Of a DNA stretch of 64,000 nucleotides, positions 50,041 to 58,069 are shown in pieces (the first letter of the stretch is position 1; the number at the start of each line of letters is the position of its first letter). Position numbers and translations under genes: made by a program. Below the pieces are notes generated by a model that worked only from the letters and a program-made list of their open reading frames with translations, searched no databases and was not told where the DNA came from. This DNA is from Nonomuraea sp. PA05 (lineage in GTDB: Bacteria > Actinomycetota > Actinomycetes > Streptosporangiales > Streptosporangiaceae): assembly GCF_008086045.1 (NCBI RefSeq), contig NZ_VSEY01000003.1, positions 124,001 to 188,000 on the forward strand, read 5' to 3'.

Positions 50041-50715
50041 GTGGCGACACTGCGTAACAACTTCAACGGCGGCAGCAACGGCACCGAGATCACGACAGGC
50101 AATTCTGGGGGTGTCTCCGGGGACGCCGTGCAGCACATCGTTGGCGCGCCCACCTTCAGCAACACTCAGGCTCACTCCGGAACGTTGTCGTGCGCGACTG
50201 TCGCCTCCGACTTCTCCGGGGTCGGGTTCGAACTGGCAGGGGCGACCTTCTGGGTGCGGTTCTACGCCTACCTGACGCAGCACGTGGCCGGGAGTCTGCT
50301 GCGGCTGTGGGACAACGTGGACGCCAGCGGCGCCTACCAGGGCGGCATCGAAACCAAAGCGAACGGCTTTCTCGACCTGGTATGCGGCGGCGCCACGGTC
50401 AACGTGGCCGGCGCGGCGGTGACGCTCAACCAGTGGGTGCGCGTCGAAGCCATGTTCTCCACCACGAACGGCGCGTCGGCACAGTTGTACAACTCGTCCG
50501 ATTCGGGCACGGTGTCGGCGTCGGCGTCCACCGCGTCCGACCTTGGCGGCACATGCCGGACGCAGGAGATTCTCCGGCCGTCCGACGTGACGGTCGTCCA
50601 GTATTTCGACGATTTCGCGGTCTCCACCGACGGTCCCCTGGGTCCTGCTGTCGATCCTGCCCCGCGCCCCACGCTGGTGGCTGCGACTGCCGTCCACCGC
50701 GCGTCTCGCTGGTAG
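50041..50715 (+). CDS. LamG/concanavalin-like fibre domain protein, 224 aa
   Basis: GTG 50041. NNFNGGSNGTEITTGNSGG, then FELAGATFWVRFYAYLTQHVAGSLLRLWDNVDASG and LDLVCGGATVNVAGAAVTLNQWVRVEAMFSTTNG follow the LamG-like jelly-roll of phage receptor-binding proteins. Probably binds host surface glycan. Confidence 0.7.
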   Translation: MATLRNNFNGGSNGTEITTGNSGGVSGDAVQHIVGAPTFSNTQAHSGTLSCATVASDFSGVGFELAGATFWVRFYAYLTQHVAGSLLRLWDNVDASGAYQGGIETKANGFLDLVCGGATVNVAGAAVTLNQWVRVEAMFSTTNGASAQLYNSSDSGTVSASASTASDLGGTCRTQEILRPSDVTVVQYFDDFAVSTDGPLGPAVDPAPRPTLVAATAVHRASRW

Positions 50716-50727
50716 GGGGGAGGCCGG

Positions 50728-51810
50728 GTGTCCCGGTACGGTCGCGCCTTTCCGGCCCCGCAACGCCGGACCGTCCCCTCCTACCGGGGCGTTCCGCAGC
50801 AGTTCACCCTCCCGGTTTTCGAATCGGTCAGCGAGTGGCCCAACCTTGAGGTCATCACGCCGAACGTGAACGTGCTGCTCGCACCGTTCGAGTCGGCGTC
50901 GGAGTGGCCCGCCCTGACGTTGCGCTTCGAGCAGCGGTTCACCTTGGCCCCGTTTGAGTCGCTGTCGGAATGGCCGCCGCTGGCGGTGACGATCCCGGTC
51001 AAGCCCGGTGACAGCCTCACCGGCGCGAACGGCGAGGTCGAATGGAACGGCACCCTGTGGGGGCCCGCCACCGATGTGCGGGTGCTGCTGCCTGTGGAGG
51101 GGTGGCTGGGCAGCCCGAGCATTGACAACCTGAACGTTGAGAGGCCGGGCAGGCACGGCGCGTGGGATGCCCGCAAAGTCGCCAAGCAGCGCATCGTCTC
51201 CATCAGGTTGCAGCCGAACTCGGCCGCCGACCCCACCCAGGTGCAGGACCTGATCGACCAGGTTCTGGCGGTGACCGGCATCCCTGAGGATGAGGCGCCG
51301 CTCCCGCTGGTGATCAAAGCGTACGGGGCGCCGAAACTCGCGTACGGGCAGGTCGTGGACCGGCCGCTCACCCTGGACGGCGACTACAACGTGGGCATGC
51401 CCACGATGGGCGTGGTCATCGCGTGCGCGGACCCGCGCCTGTACAGCCTGGAGCGGGCAGGCGTCACCGTCCCGGTCGGCTTGCCGACCACGCTGGCCAA
51501 CACCGGCAACGCCTCCAGCCACCCGGTCATCCGCATCGAAGGGCCGGCGACGAACCCGGTCCTGACCAACCAGACACTCGGCCGCACCCTGCAGTTCGCC
51601 ATCACGCTCGGCGAAGGCGACCTGATGGAGATCGACACCGACTTCGGGACGGCGACCGTCGCCGACGAGAACGTGATGTCCACCCTGGCAGGCTCGTCGG
51701 TGCCGGTCTCCGACTTCGTGCTGAAGGCGGGCTCCAACACCATCACCTACGCCGTCACCTCCGGCGGCGGCGAAGGCGCCGACTTCCTGTGGCGGCACGC
51801 CACCCTCTAG
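50728..51810 (+). CDS. distal tail protein (Dit-like) with N-terminal repeats, 360 aa
   Basis: GTG start. Residues 25-90 hold three copies of a repeat built around F-E-S-x-S-E-W-P (FESVSEWPNLEV, FESASEWPALTL, FESLSEWPPLAV), spaced ~27-28 residues. The rest has the Dit-like fold (VKPGDSLTGANGEVEWNGTLWGPATDVRVLLP, then MGVVIACADPRLYSLERAG), used to cap the tail and attach the baseplate hub. Confidence 0.78.
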   Translation: MSRYGRAFPAPQRRTVPSYRGVPQQFTLPVFESVSEWPNLEVITPNVNVLLAPFESASEWPALTLRFEQRFTLAPFESLSEWPPLAVTIPVKPGDSLTGANGEVEWNGTLWGPATDVRVLLPVEGWLGSPSIDNLNVERPGRHGAWDARKVAKQRIVSIRLQPNSAADPTQVQDLIDQVLAVTGIPEDEAPLPLVIKAYGAPKLAYGQVVDRPLTLDGDYNVGMPTMGVVIACADPRLYSLERAGVTVPVGLPTTLANTGNASSHPVIRIEGPATNPVLTNQTLGRTLQFAITLGEGDLMEIDTDFGTATVADENVMSTLAGSSVPVSDFVLKAGSNTITYAVTSGGGEGADFLWRHATL

Positions 51811-51857
51811 TCCTCCACCTCTTCCCCTGCTGACCGCCCGAGAGGGGAGGCGCAGGG

Positions 51858-53690
51858 ATGACCGCTGGTGTCCGCTCCGTGAAGGTCACCCACATCAACG
51901 GCGGCAACGGCGAAGCAGCCCGGGGAGCGGCCTCGCCCGGCGACGTGCTGGTGGCGTTCATGTCGGCGGACTCCGGCGGGAACTTCGCCATGAGCCTGGG
52001 CGGCGCCTGGATTTTTGGCGGCAGCATGCCGGGCGGCGTCTGGCCGGGCTCCAACAGCGGCACCTGGGCGGGCACGAAGATCTACACGAAGGTGTGCGAG
52101 GCTGGCGAGCCCGCCACCTACCAGGCGTTCGGCGGCGCGGTCGCGGACACGATGGTCACGATCGTCGCGGTCGCCGCCGCGCAGACCGACAACGTCGTCA
52201 TCCAGCTCGGCGCGAACGGATCCTCGTTCGCCCCGGGCGCGACGCCTGCCGAAGCGTCCGGCCTGCAACTGCGGTACATGGCGGGGGTGCCGTCGCCGCC
52301 TGGCGCGTCAGTGTCATGGTCGGTCCCGGCCGGGTTCACGGAGCTGGTGGACGAGCAGGGCGATTTTTTCACCTCGGTGATGGTGGCGTCGGCGCCGGTC
52401 GTGTCGTCGCTGGATGTGCCGTTCGTGACGTTCTCCTCCTCGCCTTCTCTGGCGGCGGTGCACGGCATCACGGTGCTGATCGCGTCCACGACGCCGCCGG
52501 TGCCGGATCCGCCGGTGGTGCAGCCGTACGCGCCCGGCAAAGGCTCCTCCCAGTACCGGTATGTGGTGACGGACCTGCGATCACGGCAGTACATGGGCGA
52601 CCTGGAGCTGGAGAACGTCTCCTTCGACAAACGGATCCTGCAAGCCGGATCTTTCTCGGCGACGATCCCGATCCCGTCGCGGCGGGTGGGCGACCAGATC
52701 GCCGAGATCATCCCCCGGGATGAGACGTACCTGGACAGAGGGCCGGGTGTGATCACGGTGCAGATCTTCCGTGAGGGAGAGCCGTGGGGCGAGTACTGGA
52801 TCACCTCCGCGCAGCCGTCCCGCAGCCGCCGCGGCACCCCGGAGATCCAGCTACGCGGCTCCACGCTGGAGGCCTACCTGTCCCGGGTCGAGATCCAGTC
52901 GGATCTCTTCTACACGGGCACCGACCAGGTGGAGATCGCCCGGTCGCTGCTGTCCGACCTCATGTCCGACGACCACGCGGGGATCGGCCTCAACCTGCAG
53001 TCCGGCAACTCCGGCGTCGCCCGGGACCGCGTCTACCTCGACACCGAAGGCGGCACCTACGGGCAGCGGCTCATCGAGCTGGCACAGGTCGATGACGGCT
53101 TCGAATGGATGATCAACTTCGAGCTGGTGGACGGCTCGCTGGTCCGCAACTGGGTGTGGGGCTACCCGCGGCTCGGCGTCCAGGACCCGCCCCCGCACCT
53201 GTTCGCCGACGGCCGGTCAGGCGGCGACATCCTCGAATGGAGCGAGGAGATCGACGCGCTGCGCGGCGCGACCAGGTGGCGGGCGCGCGGCTCCTCTTCC
53301 AGCGGAGACGCGTCCGTCGCCGCAACCCCGCTCATCTCCGCGGTGCACGAGGCGACCGCCCACCTCGAAGCGGGCTGGCCCCGACTGGACAAAACCCTGT
53401 CGTACTCGACAGTGACCGAGCAGGCCACGCTCGACGACTACGCCGCCTTCTGGGCACAACGAGCTGCCGGCGCCTTGCGCGTCGACCAGGTGACCGTCAC
53501 GTTCGGCAAGAACCCGTCCCTCACCCCGAACAACCTGGGCGACGCGGCGAGGCTGTACTTCAACAACGAATGGCATCTGCCGCACTGGCGGACCCGCCGC
53601 GTCATCGGCATCGGCATCACCCCCACCTCCCGCGCCAGCGGCAAAGAAGAAGCCCGATTGGTGCTCGAAGGACAGGAGGCGCCCACCTGA
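51858..53690 (+). CDS. tail hub / minor tail protein (Tal-like), 610 aa
   Basis: ATG 51858. The N-terminal 220 residues are a beta-rich insertion (VKVTHINGGNGEAARGAASPGDVLVAFMSADSGG) ending in a Pro-rich linker (PPVPDPPVVQPY). The rest has hub features: RYVVTDLRSRQYMGDLELENVSFDKRILQAGSFSATIPI, and GEYWITSAQPSRSRRGTPEIQLRG. It probably forms the tail tip through which DNA leaves. Confidence 0.8.
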   Translation: MTAGVRSVKVTHINGGNGEAARGAASPGDVLVAFMSADSGGNFAMSLGGAWIFGGSMPGGVWPGSNSGTWAGTKIYTKVCEAGEPATYQAFGGAVADTMVTIVAVAAAQTDNVVIQLGANGSSFAPGATPAEASGLQLRYMAGVPSPPGASVSWSVPAGFTELVDEQGDFFTSVMVASAPVVSSLDVPFVTFSSSPSLAAVHGITVLIASTTPPVPDPPVVQPYAPGKGSSQYRYVVTDLRSRQYMGDLELENVSFDKRILQAGSFSATIPIPSRRVGDQIAEIIPRDETYLDRGPGVITVQIFREGEPWGEYWITSAQPSRSRRGTPEIQLRGSTLEAYLSRVEIQSDLFYTGTDQVEIARSLLSDLMSDDHAGIGLNLQSGNSGVARDRVYLDTEGGTYGQRLIELAQVDDGFEWMINFELVDGSLVRNWVWGYPRLGVQDPPPHLFADGRSGGDILEWSEEIDALRGATRWRARGSSSSGDASVAATPLISAVHEATAHLEAGWPRLDKTLSYSTVTEQATLDDYAAFWAQRAAGALRVDQVTVTFGKNPSLTPNNLGDAARLYFNNEWHLPHWRTRRVIGIGITPTSRASGKEEARLVLEGQEAPT

Positions 53691-54073
53691 TGCCTGACGT
53701 CTATCCCACCGACCTGACCCAGCGGATCCGCGACCTGGAGAAAGCCGTCGAGGAACTCCGGGCGGGAGCGTCCCGCGAGGCGCTCACCGAGGCGTCGCAG
53801 GGCTGGGTGCTGAGAGAGATGGCCACCCCCAGCGTGCCGCCCACCGGCGACATCCACATCTACGCCCAAGGCGGCCAACTGTATGCCCGCTCCAGCTTCG
53901 GGACGATCGCGTTGAACGACCAGGCGAAAGCGGGCTTCGTGCAGGCGGTCGGCGCCGCGAACGCGGGCACCACGTACACGACGTCCGAGCAGGATCTGCT
54001 GAACCAGTTGAAGGACCGCGTCAACCTGATCATCACCAACATGAAGATCGCCGGGCTGATGGACACCATCTAG
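53690..54073 (+). CDS. tail fibre/tip protein with N-terminal coil, 127 aa
   Basis: TGATG overlap with the hub gene. Starts MPDVYPTDLTQRIRDLEKAVEELRAG, a coiled-coil start common for actinophage minor tail proteins, then a beta part (TGDIHIYAQGGQLYARSSFGTI) and a C-terminal helix (LLNQLKDRVNLIITNMKIAGLMDTI). Unknown exact role. Confidence 0.75.
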   Translation: MPDVYPTDLTQRIRDLEKAVEELRAGASREALTEASQGWVLREMATPSVPPTGDIHIYAQGGQLYARSSFGTIALNDQAKAGFVQAVGAANAGTTYTTSEQDLLNQLKDRVNLIITNMKIAGLMDTI

Positions 54074-54167
54074 CCCGCCCTAATGCGTGGCCGTCCGCGT
54101 ACCGGAATCCAGCCCTGAGGGTGTGCTGGGACGCGTCGGTAGAGGGAGCGCGGGCGGCCATCCCTTG

Positions 54168-54410
54168 CTAGTCAGAGCTGCTGTTCCTGCGTTCCCGCCA
54201 GGCGCGAAAGAGAAGTCCGACAACCACGACGGCAACGGAACCGGCACCGGTCAGCAACGCGTCGGAGATGTCCCCGTGGAGAAGGAACGGAACCACTGCC
54301 AGGGCGGCTGACGTGATCGCTGCCACCACCACCAGAATCAGCGCGGCCAGCCCATACCGCAACGCCCTCTTCAAGACCTCGCCCCCATGCGCGGAGTCTA
54401 GCCGCGCCAT
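54168..54410 (-). CDS. minus-strand two-TM protein, 80 aa
   Basis: Start ATG 54410 preceded by AAGGAGA, a good SD. Hydrophobic spans LKRALRYGLAALILVVVAAITSAALAVVPFLL and TGAGSVAVVVVGLLFRAW, basic ends. It is transcribed against the lysis genes, like the gene at 43920. Possible antiholin or moron; unproven. Confidence 0.7.
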   Translation of the reverse strand: MARLDSAHGGEVLKRALRYGLAALILVVVAAITSAALAVVPFLLHGDISDALLTGAGSVAVVVVGLLFRAWRERRNSSSD

Positions 54411-54487
54411 TTGTCTCCTTGATCGGTGCCGCCCGTTCCTGAGGATGCGCACGGGCGGCACCCCAACCTCCGCGAGAGAGGAACGCG

Positions 54488-54919
54488 TTGAAACGGTTCG
54501 TCCCCCTCGCGGAACATCCCTTCGAACTACTCGTCGGCCTGGCCGCGTTCCTGTCCGGTGCTGCCCTCGTGTTCGGGGCAGGACCACCCACCAGCCTGAA
54601 CGCCACCCTCCCGCCAGCGGTCGCGTGGGCGTGGGGTGGCATCCAACTCCTGGCAGGGGCGCTCATCATCGTCGGCATCGTCATCCGCTACTGGCGTCCC
54701 GCCCTGCTCATCGTCGGATTCCGGATGGAAAGAGCCGGCCTGTGGCCGCTCGCCGCCGCCGCGACTGTGTACGGGATCGTCGTCGTCGGCTACGCCGGCG
54801 TCCGCGCCATCTACCCTGCGGGCGTCCTGGTGGCAGTGGCTGTCGCGTGCGCTGCCCGTGCTGTCGCGGTGTCCCGTCTGGAGAAGACCATCCGCAAACA
54901 CACGGGAGGCACCGATTGA
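54488..54919 (+). CDS. holin-like four-TM protein, 143 aa
   Basis: TTG 54488 after GAGAGAGGAAC. Four hydrophobic segments (ELLVGLAAFLSGAALVFGA, AWAWGGIQLLAGALIIVGIVI, LWPLAAAATVYGIVVVGYAGV, YPAGVLVAVAVACAARAVAV), no catalytic motif. Position just before the endolysin supports a holin or lysis-linked role. Confidence 0.75.
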   Translation: MKRFVPLAEHPFELLVGLAAFLSGAALVFGAGPPTSLNATLPPAVAWAWGGIQLLAGALIIVGIVIRYWRPALLIVGFRMERAGLWPLAAAATVYGIVVVGYAGVRAIYPAGVLVAVAVACAARAVAVSRLEKTIRKHTGGTD

Positions 54920-55317
54920 CCGAGTGGCTGACACCGGCGGTCATCACCCTGCTGGCCGGAGGACTGATGTCAGCCCTCGGAGTCCTCGTCAAAGCCCGCA
55001 TCGACCTGCGGAAAGCCAAACTCGACGAGGAACGCCAGCCGGTAGAGCTGGAGAACGTGTTCATCGGCGGCGCCGAGAAAGCGGTGGCCGCTTTGCAGGT
55101 GGCGCTGGACCGCGCCGAATCCACGATCAACCGGCTCGAGCAGGCGCTGACGGAACGCGACCAGAAGCTGCAGGAGCGGGATCAGCGGATCGCCGAACTT
55201 GAGCTTGAGGTGACCAGGACGCTCGCCAGGCTGGCCAGGCTGCAGGAGCAGTGCGAAAAGCTCCAGACCCGCCTCGCCGACCTGAGAGTTGACCCGCGTG
55301 AGGGGGAGACCTTCTGA
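54916..55317 (+). CDS. one-TM coiled-coil lysis-region protein, 133 aa
   Basis: TTG 54916 overlapping the previous stop. One N-terminal TM (PAVITLLAGGLMSALGVLV) followed by a long coil (AALQVALDRAESTINRLEQALTERDQKLQERDQRIAELELEV). Such proteins occur between holin and endolysin genes in actinophages; perhaps a holin partner or spanin-like scaffold. Confidence 0.75.
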   Translation: MTEWLTPAVITLLAGGLMSALGVLVKARIDLRKAKLDEERQPVELENVFIGGAEKAVAALQVALDRAESTINRLEQALTERDQKLQERDQRIAELELEVTRTLARLARLQEQCEKLQTRLADLRVDPREGETF

Positions 55318-56117
55318 TGCCGTACCTGACGCAACTCGCCAAGGTGGCCCGACGCACGGGCTGCCCGGTGACGGAGGTGAGCGGTTGGAAGACGCGCGGC
55401 CACGGCCCGTTGACCGAGGTCGATGGGGTGGTTTGTCACCACACTGCGGGCTGGAACGACATGCACGTGGTCCGGGACGGGCGGCCCGGTCTGGACGGCC
55501 CTCTGTCGCAGATCTGGTTGAGGCGTGACGGGCGGATCTTCATCGTGGCTGCGGGCCGGTGCTGGCACAACGCGCCGAGCCTGTCGCTCGGCCACACCAA
55601 CAGCCGGTCGATCGGCATCGAGGCCGAGAACGACGGCAAGGCGCCGTGGCCAGCGGTGCAGCTCGACGCCTACAAGCGGCTGTGTGCCGAACTGTGCCGC
55701 GAGTTCGGGCTGCCGGTGTCCACGGTGAAGGGCCACAAGGAGGTCAACGCCTCCAAGCCCGACCCCCACAGCATCAACATGAACGCCTTCCGGAAGGACG
55801 TGGCCGCCCTGCTGAAGGGCGAACCCGCGGCGCCGGCCGACACCTCATGGACGGAGACCCTGGTGAAGGACCTGCCCCTGCTCCGGCCCGGAGACGACAA
55901 CTACGACGTCAAGACGGCACGGCACCTGCTGCGCTCCCGCGGCTACCTGCCCGAGACCGTGTACGCCGGCGCGGGGCTGGAGTCCTGGCTGGACCGCACC
56001 AGGTACGACGACGAGTTCGCCGGCCTCATCAAGGGGTTTCAGAAGCTGAAGAAGCTGGACGCAGACTCGCTGATCGGCCCCCAGACGTGGGCGGCGCTGG
56101 TGCGAGTCGCCTCGTGA
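55317..56117 (+). CDS. endolysin: N-acetylmuramoyl-L-alanine amidase with peptidoglycan-binding domain, 266 aa
   Basis: Amidase_2 domain: VVCHHTAG with zinc ligand H41/H42, GIEAENDG (residues 100-107), and the second ligand region KGHKEVNASKPDP with H140. C-terminal residues 190-266 are a PG_binding_1 repeat (YDVKTARHLLRSRGYLP ... FQKLKKLDADSLIGPQTWAALV). Cleaves the amide between muramic acid and L-Ala in host peptidoglycan at the end of infection. Confidence 0.95.
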   Translation: MPYLTQLAKVARRTGCPVTEVSGWKTRGHGPLTEVDGVVCHHTAGWNDMHVVRDGRPGLDGPLSQIWLRRDGRIFIVAAGRCWHNAPSLSLGHTNSRSIGIEAENDGKAPWPAVQLDAYKRLCAELCREFGLPVSTVKGHKEVNASKPDPHSINMNAFRKDVAALLKGEPAAPADTSWTETLVKDLPLLRPGDDNYDVKTARHLLRSRGYLPETVYAGAGLESWLDRTRYDDEFAGLIKGFQKLKKLDADSLIGPQTWAALVRVAS

Positions 56118-56239
56118 GCGACGGCCTGTGGCTGCGCTGGTGGCACACCCTGTACCCATCCTTGCTTCCGCGGCATCCCGAGCCCGCGGACGAGGGCACG
56201 CCTGAGCGCGTGCCGGGCCTCTTCGACGAGGCCAACTGA
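56114..56239 (+). CDS. small protein, 41 aa, after endolysin
   Basis: GTGA overlap. VSDGLWLRWWHTLYPSLLPRHPEP start, Pro/Glu-rich end. Possibly a short lysis accessory; unknown. Confidence 0.55.
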   Translation: MSDGLWLRWWHTLYPSLLPRHPEPADEGTPERVPGLFDEAN

Positions 56240-56272
56240 GCGAACTATTTCCAATTTTCGGAAAGAGTTCGC
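56240..56272. repeat. AT-rich hairpin GCGAACT/AGTTCGC
   Basis: Arms GCGAACT (56240-56246) and AGTTCGC (56266-56272) with inner TTTCC/GGAAA. AT-rich compared with surroundings. Immediately followed by the intrinsic terminator at 56277. Confidence 0.55.
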
Positions 56273-56276
56273 CCCC

Positions 56277-56306
56277 GAAGCGCCCCGCCCGATGCGGAGG
56301 CGCTTC
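56277..56306 (+). terminator. intrinsic terminator GAAGCGCC/GGCGCTTC + TTTC
   Basis: 8-bp stem, 14-nt loop, then TTTCATG. Closes the lysis unit; the next gene starts 34 nt later with its own SD. Confidence 0.75.
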
Positions 56307-56339
56307 TTTCATGTCACCTCCCTGTAGGAGAGCATCCTC

Positions 56340-56882
56340 ATGCGTCTCAACAAGAGCGCGCTTCTGTTCGCTGCCGTCGTCGCCGCTGCTGGCCTCGCGG
56401 GCAGCCCGGCCTCGGCCTCCAGTTCCGCCCTCGATCTGCCTGTGGGCGCGCTGACGATCGTCGAGGTCGGCACCGACGCGATGGGCAGCGACACCTTCGC
56501 GAACCGGAACCGCGAGTTCGTCACCTTCAAGGTCACGGGCGGCGGCCCGGTGGACATCGATGGCCTGGTGGTTCAGGACAACTGGTCGAAGAACAACGGC
56601 AGCCCGCACACCTGCAACAAGTACGTGATCACCGGCCTGCCGGGTCAGGGCTCCGCCGCCTTGCTCGCCGCGGGCGAGACCGTGACCGTCTACAACGGCT
56701 CCCGGTGGGGCGGCAACTACAAGGACGGCTCCGCGTACCGGCTGTACGCCAAGAGCGACGTGGACTGTGGCGCCTCCGGCCACTTCCTGAACAACGACGC
56801 CGACTCTGTCTGGCTGACCTCCGGCGCCACGCAGGTGGCCAGCAAGAGCTGGGACTGGAACGGCGGATACACCGTCAACTAG
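56340..56882 (+). CDS. secreted lamin-tail-domain-like protein, 180 aa
   Basis: ATG with TAGGAGAGC upstream. N-terminal signal peptide (MRLNKSALLFAAVVAAAGLAGSPASASS, cleavage likely after SASA). Mature part reads IVEVGTDAMGSD, VDIDGLVVQDNWSKNN, LLAAGETVTVYNGSRWGG, HFLNNDADSVWLTSGATQVAS, the LTD beta-sandwich pattern. Cys pair probably disulfide-linked. A prophage gene for an exported domain protein suggests lysogenic conversion of the host surface. Confidence 0.82.
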   Translation: MRLNKSALLFAAVVAAAGLAGSPASASSSALDLPVGALTIVEVGTDAMGSDTFANRNREFVTFKVTGGGPVDIDGLVVQDNWSKNNGSPHTCNKYVITGLPGQGSAALLAAGETVTVYNGSRWGGNYKDGSAYRLYAKSDVDCGASGHFLNNDADSVWLTSGATQVASKSWDWNGGYTVN

Positions 56883-56891
56883 GAGGTCGTC

Positions 56892-57245
56892 ATGCAGTTC
56901 AAGCTGTTCGGCCGCGACCCTGCGGCCATCCTGTACGGCCTTCAGTCGCTGCTCGCGGTGCTGGTCGCGTTCGGGACGCTGACCGGTGACGCCGCCGACT
57001 ACACGATGGTGGTGGCGAACGGTGTGATGGCGCTGATCGTGGCGCTCACCACCCGCCCGGTCGTCGTCGCCGCCATCACTGGTGCCGCGCAGACGATCCT
57101 GACCGGGATCGTCGCGTTCGGGCTGCCCGGCCTCACCTTCACCACGGAGCAGCAGGGCGTCATCGTCGCCGCCCTGTCTGCGGTGCTGGGCCTGATGCTG
57201 AGGCAGAACCAGGAGCCGAAGGAGACGGCGGTCACCAGCGCCTGA
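56892..57245 (+). CDS. holin-like membrane protein, 117 aa
   Basis: ATG with GGAGG upstream. MQFKLFGRDPAAILYGLQSLLAVLVAFGTL, then MVVANGVMALIVALTTRPVVVAAITGAAQTILTGIVAFGLPG, and a third span (GVIVAALSAVLGLML), charged tail. The FGRDPAA...YGLQSLLAVLVAFG opening is typical of an actinophage holin family. Confidence 0.8.
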   Translation: MQFKLFGRDPAAILYGLQSLLAVLVAFGTLTGDAADYTMVVANGVMALIVALTTRPVVVAAITGAAQTILTGIVAFGLPGLTFTTEQQGVIVAALSAVLGLMLRQNQEPKETAVTSA

Positions 57246-57276
57246 TCCTGTCGGTCCCGTTCGTTAGCGTGGCGGG

Positions 57277-57447
57277 GTGGATCGGTGGATATGGGTGTCC
57301 CTCACGTACGCAACCTTCGCGGTCGTCGTCAGGGATGGCCGTGTCGTCGATGCCGCCCCGATCGCCCGCTGGTCCATCGGTAAGCCGGAGCAGCGGGTGG
57401 CCGACTACTACAAGCGGAAGGGCGCGGAGTTCGTGCCGCTACCCTGA
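57277..57447 (+). CDS. conserved small actinophage protein, 56 aa
   Basis: GTG 57277; TAGCGT (57265-57270) lies six nt upstream, a leaderless-type arrangement. Sequence WIWVSLTYATFAVVVRDG ... APIARWSIGKPEQRVADYYKRKGAEFVPL matches a small conserved phage protein of unknown role. Confidence 0.7.
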   Translation: MDRWIWVSLTYATFAVVVRDGRVVDAAPIARWSIGKPEQRVADYYKRKGAEFVPLP

Positions 57448-57605
57448 CAGTGTGGTCTCGCCCCGGTATGGCCGGGTGCCGGGACTGCCCCGATCCCGGA
57501 GCACGACAGAGCCCGAATCCGGGATCCCGTAGGCCTGCCGTCCCTGTTGGCGGTAGGAGCCGGTGAGAGGTCCAGGGCGCCCTCAACACCCGGCGATCTC
57601 GCCTT

Positions 57606-57631
57606 GAGCCCCCGCCATGGTGCGGGGGCTC
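57606..57631 (+). terminator. terminator-like hairpin GAGCCCCCGC/GCGGGGGCTC
   Basis: 10-bp perfect stem, 6-nt loop CATGGT. Ends the 57277 unit. Between 57448 and 57605 I see no supportable gene. Confidence 0.65.
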
Positions 57632-57638
57632 TCGTGCG

Positions 57639-57666
57639 TTTCGAGGCCAGCCAGGGGCGCTACGGT
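57639..57666 (+). promoter_or_regulatory. candidate promoter for the structured leader
   Basis: TTTCGA (57639-57644) and TACGGT (57661-57666) with a 16-nt spacer, right after the terminator and about 200 nt before the gene at 57866. Confidence 0.4.
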
Positions 57667-57671
57667 GCCGT

Positions 57672-57858
57672 CTGGATTGGGAGTCCAGTGCCCGACTGAC
57701 CGCCCAGGCCAGGGCGGCAGGGACAAGTGGGCTGTGAAGGGTGGAGAACCCCGGGGCCTGATGTCTCGGTTAGTAACTCGCTGGACTCTCGATGAGGGCC
57801 GGGTCATCCTTCGGGATGGCCCGGCCCCTCCTCCTCGTCGAGGAGGACGTTAGGAGGA
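57672..57858 (+). ncRNA. structured 5' leader with UUCG hairpin and SD-sequestering option
   Basis: In order: CTGGA/TCCAG 7-nt-loop hairpin (57672-57688); CCGCCC/GGGCGG hairpin (57700-57717); a 14-bp stem with UUCG loop (57796-57809 with 57814-57827, one G-U); then TCCTCCTC (57829-57836) pairing with GAGGAGGA (57840-57847). The same TCCTCC could pair with the SD TAGGAGG (57851-57857) of the next gene, so the element looks like a translational switch. Not a known riboswitch class to me. Confidence 0.5.
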
Positions 57859-57865
57859 TGGCGAG

Positions 57866-58069
57866 ATGGAGCACCAGCCACCCACTGTCGTCAGATGGCA
57901 TGACGGGCGCGACGTGTACGTCTACCCGGACGGGGTTCGCCTGTACGTTGATGAGGTCCAGGCGATGCTGGCCGGCGCGGAGGAGCGGCGCATGCAGCAG
58001 CTCACGGTGGACGACCTCGACGAGGTGAGAGCAAAGATCGAGGAACTTCGAGCAGCACGGGAGGCGTAG
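57866..58069 (+). CDS. hypothetical protein, 67 aa
   Basis: ATG 57866 with TAGGAGG eight nt upstream. VVRWHDGRDVYVYPDGVRLYVDEV, then a C-terminal coil. Downstream of the structured leader, so possibly regulated by it. Unknown. Confidence 0.7.
   Translation: MEHQPPTVVRWHDGRDVYVYPDGVRLYVDEVQAMLAGAEERRMQQLTVDDLDEVRAKIEELRAAREA

Noticed and set aside
49996-51798. 600-codon open frame on the minus strand
   Set aside because: It lies antisense to convincing tail genes, has no SD and is His/Arg/Val-biased as expected for a GC-rich shadow frame.
57672-57688. CTGGA-N7-TCCAG arm resembling a tRNA-Gly(CCC) anticodon stem-loop on the minus strand
   Set aside because: No acceptor, D or T arm could be built around it on either strand; treated as the first hairpin of the leader.
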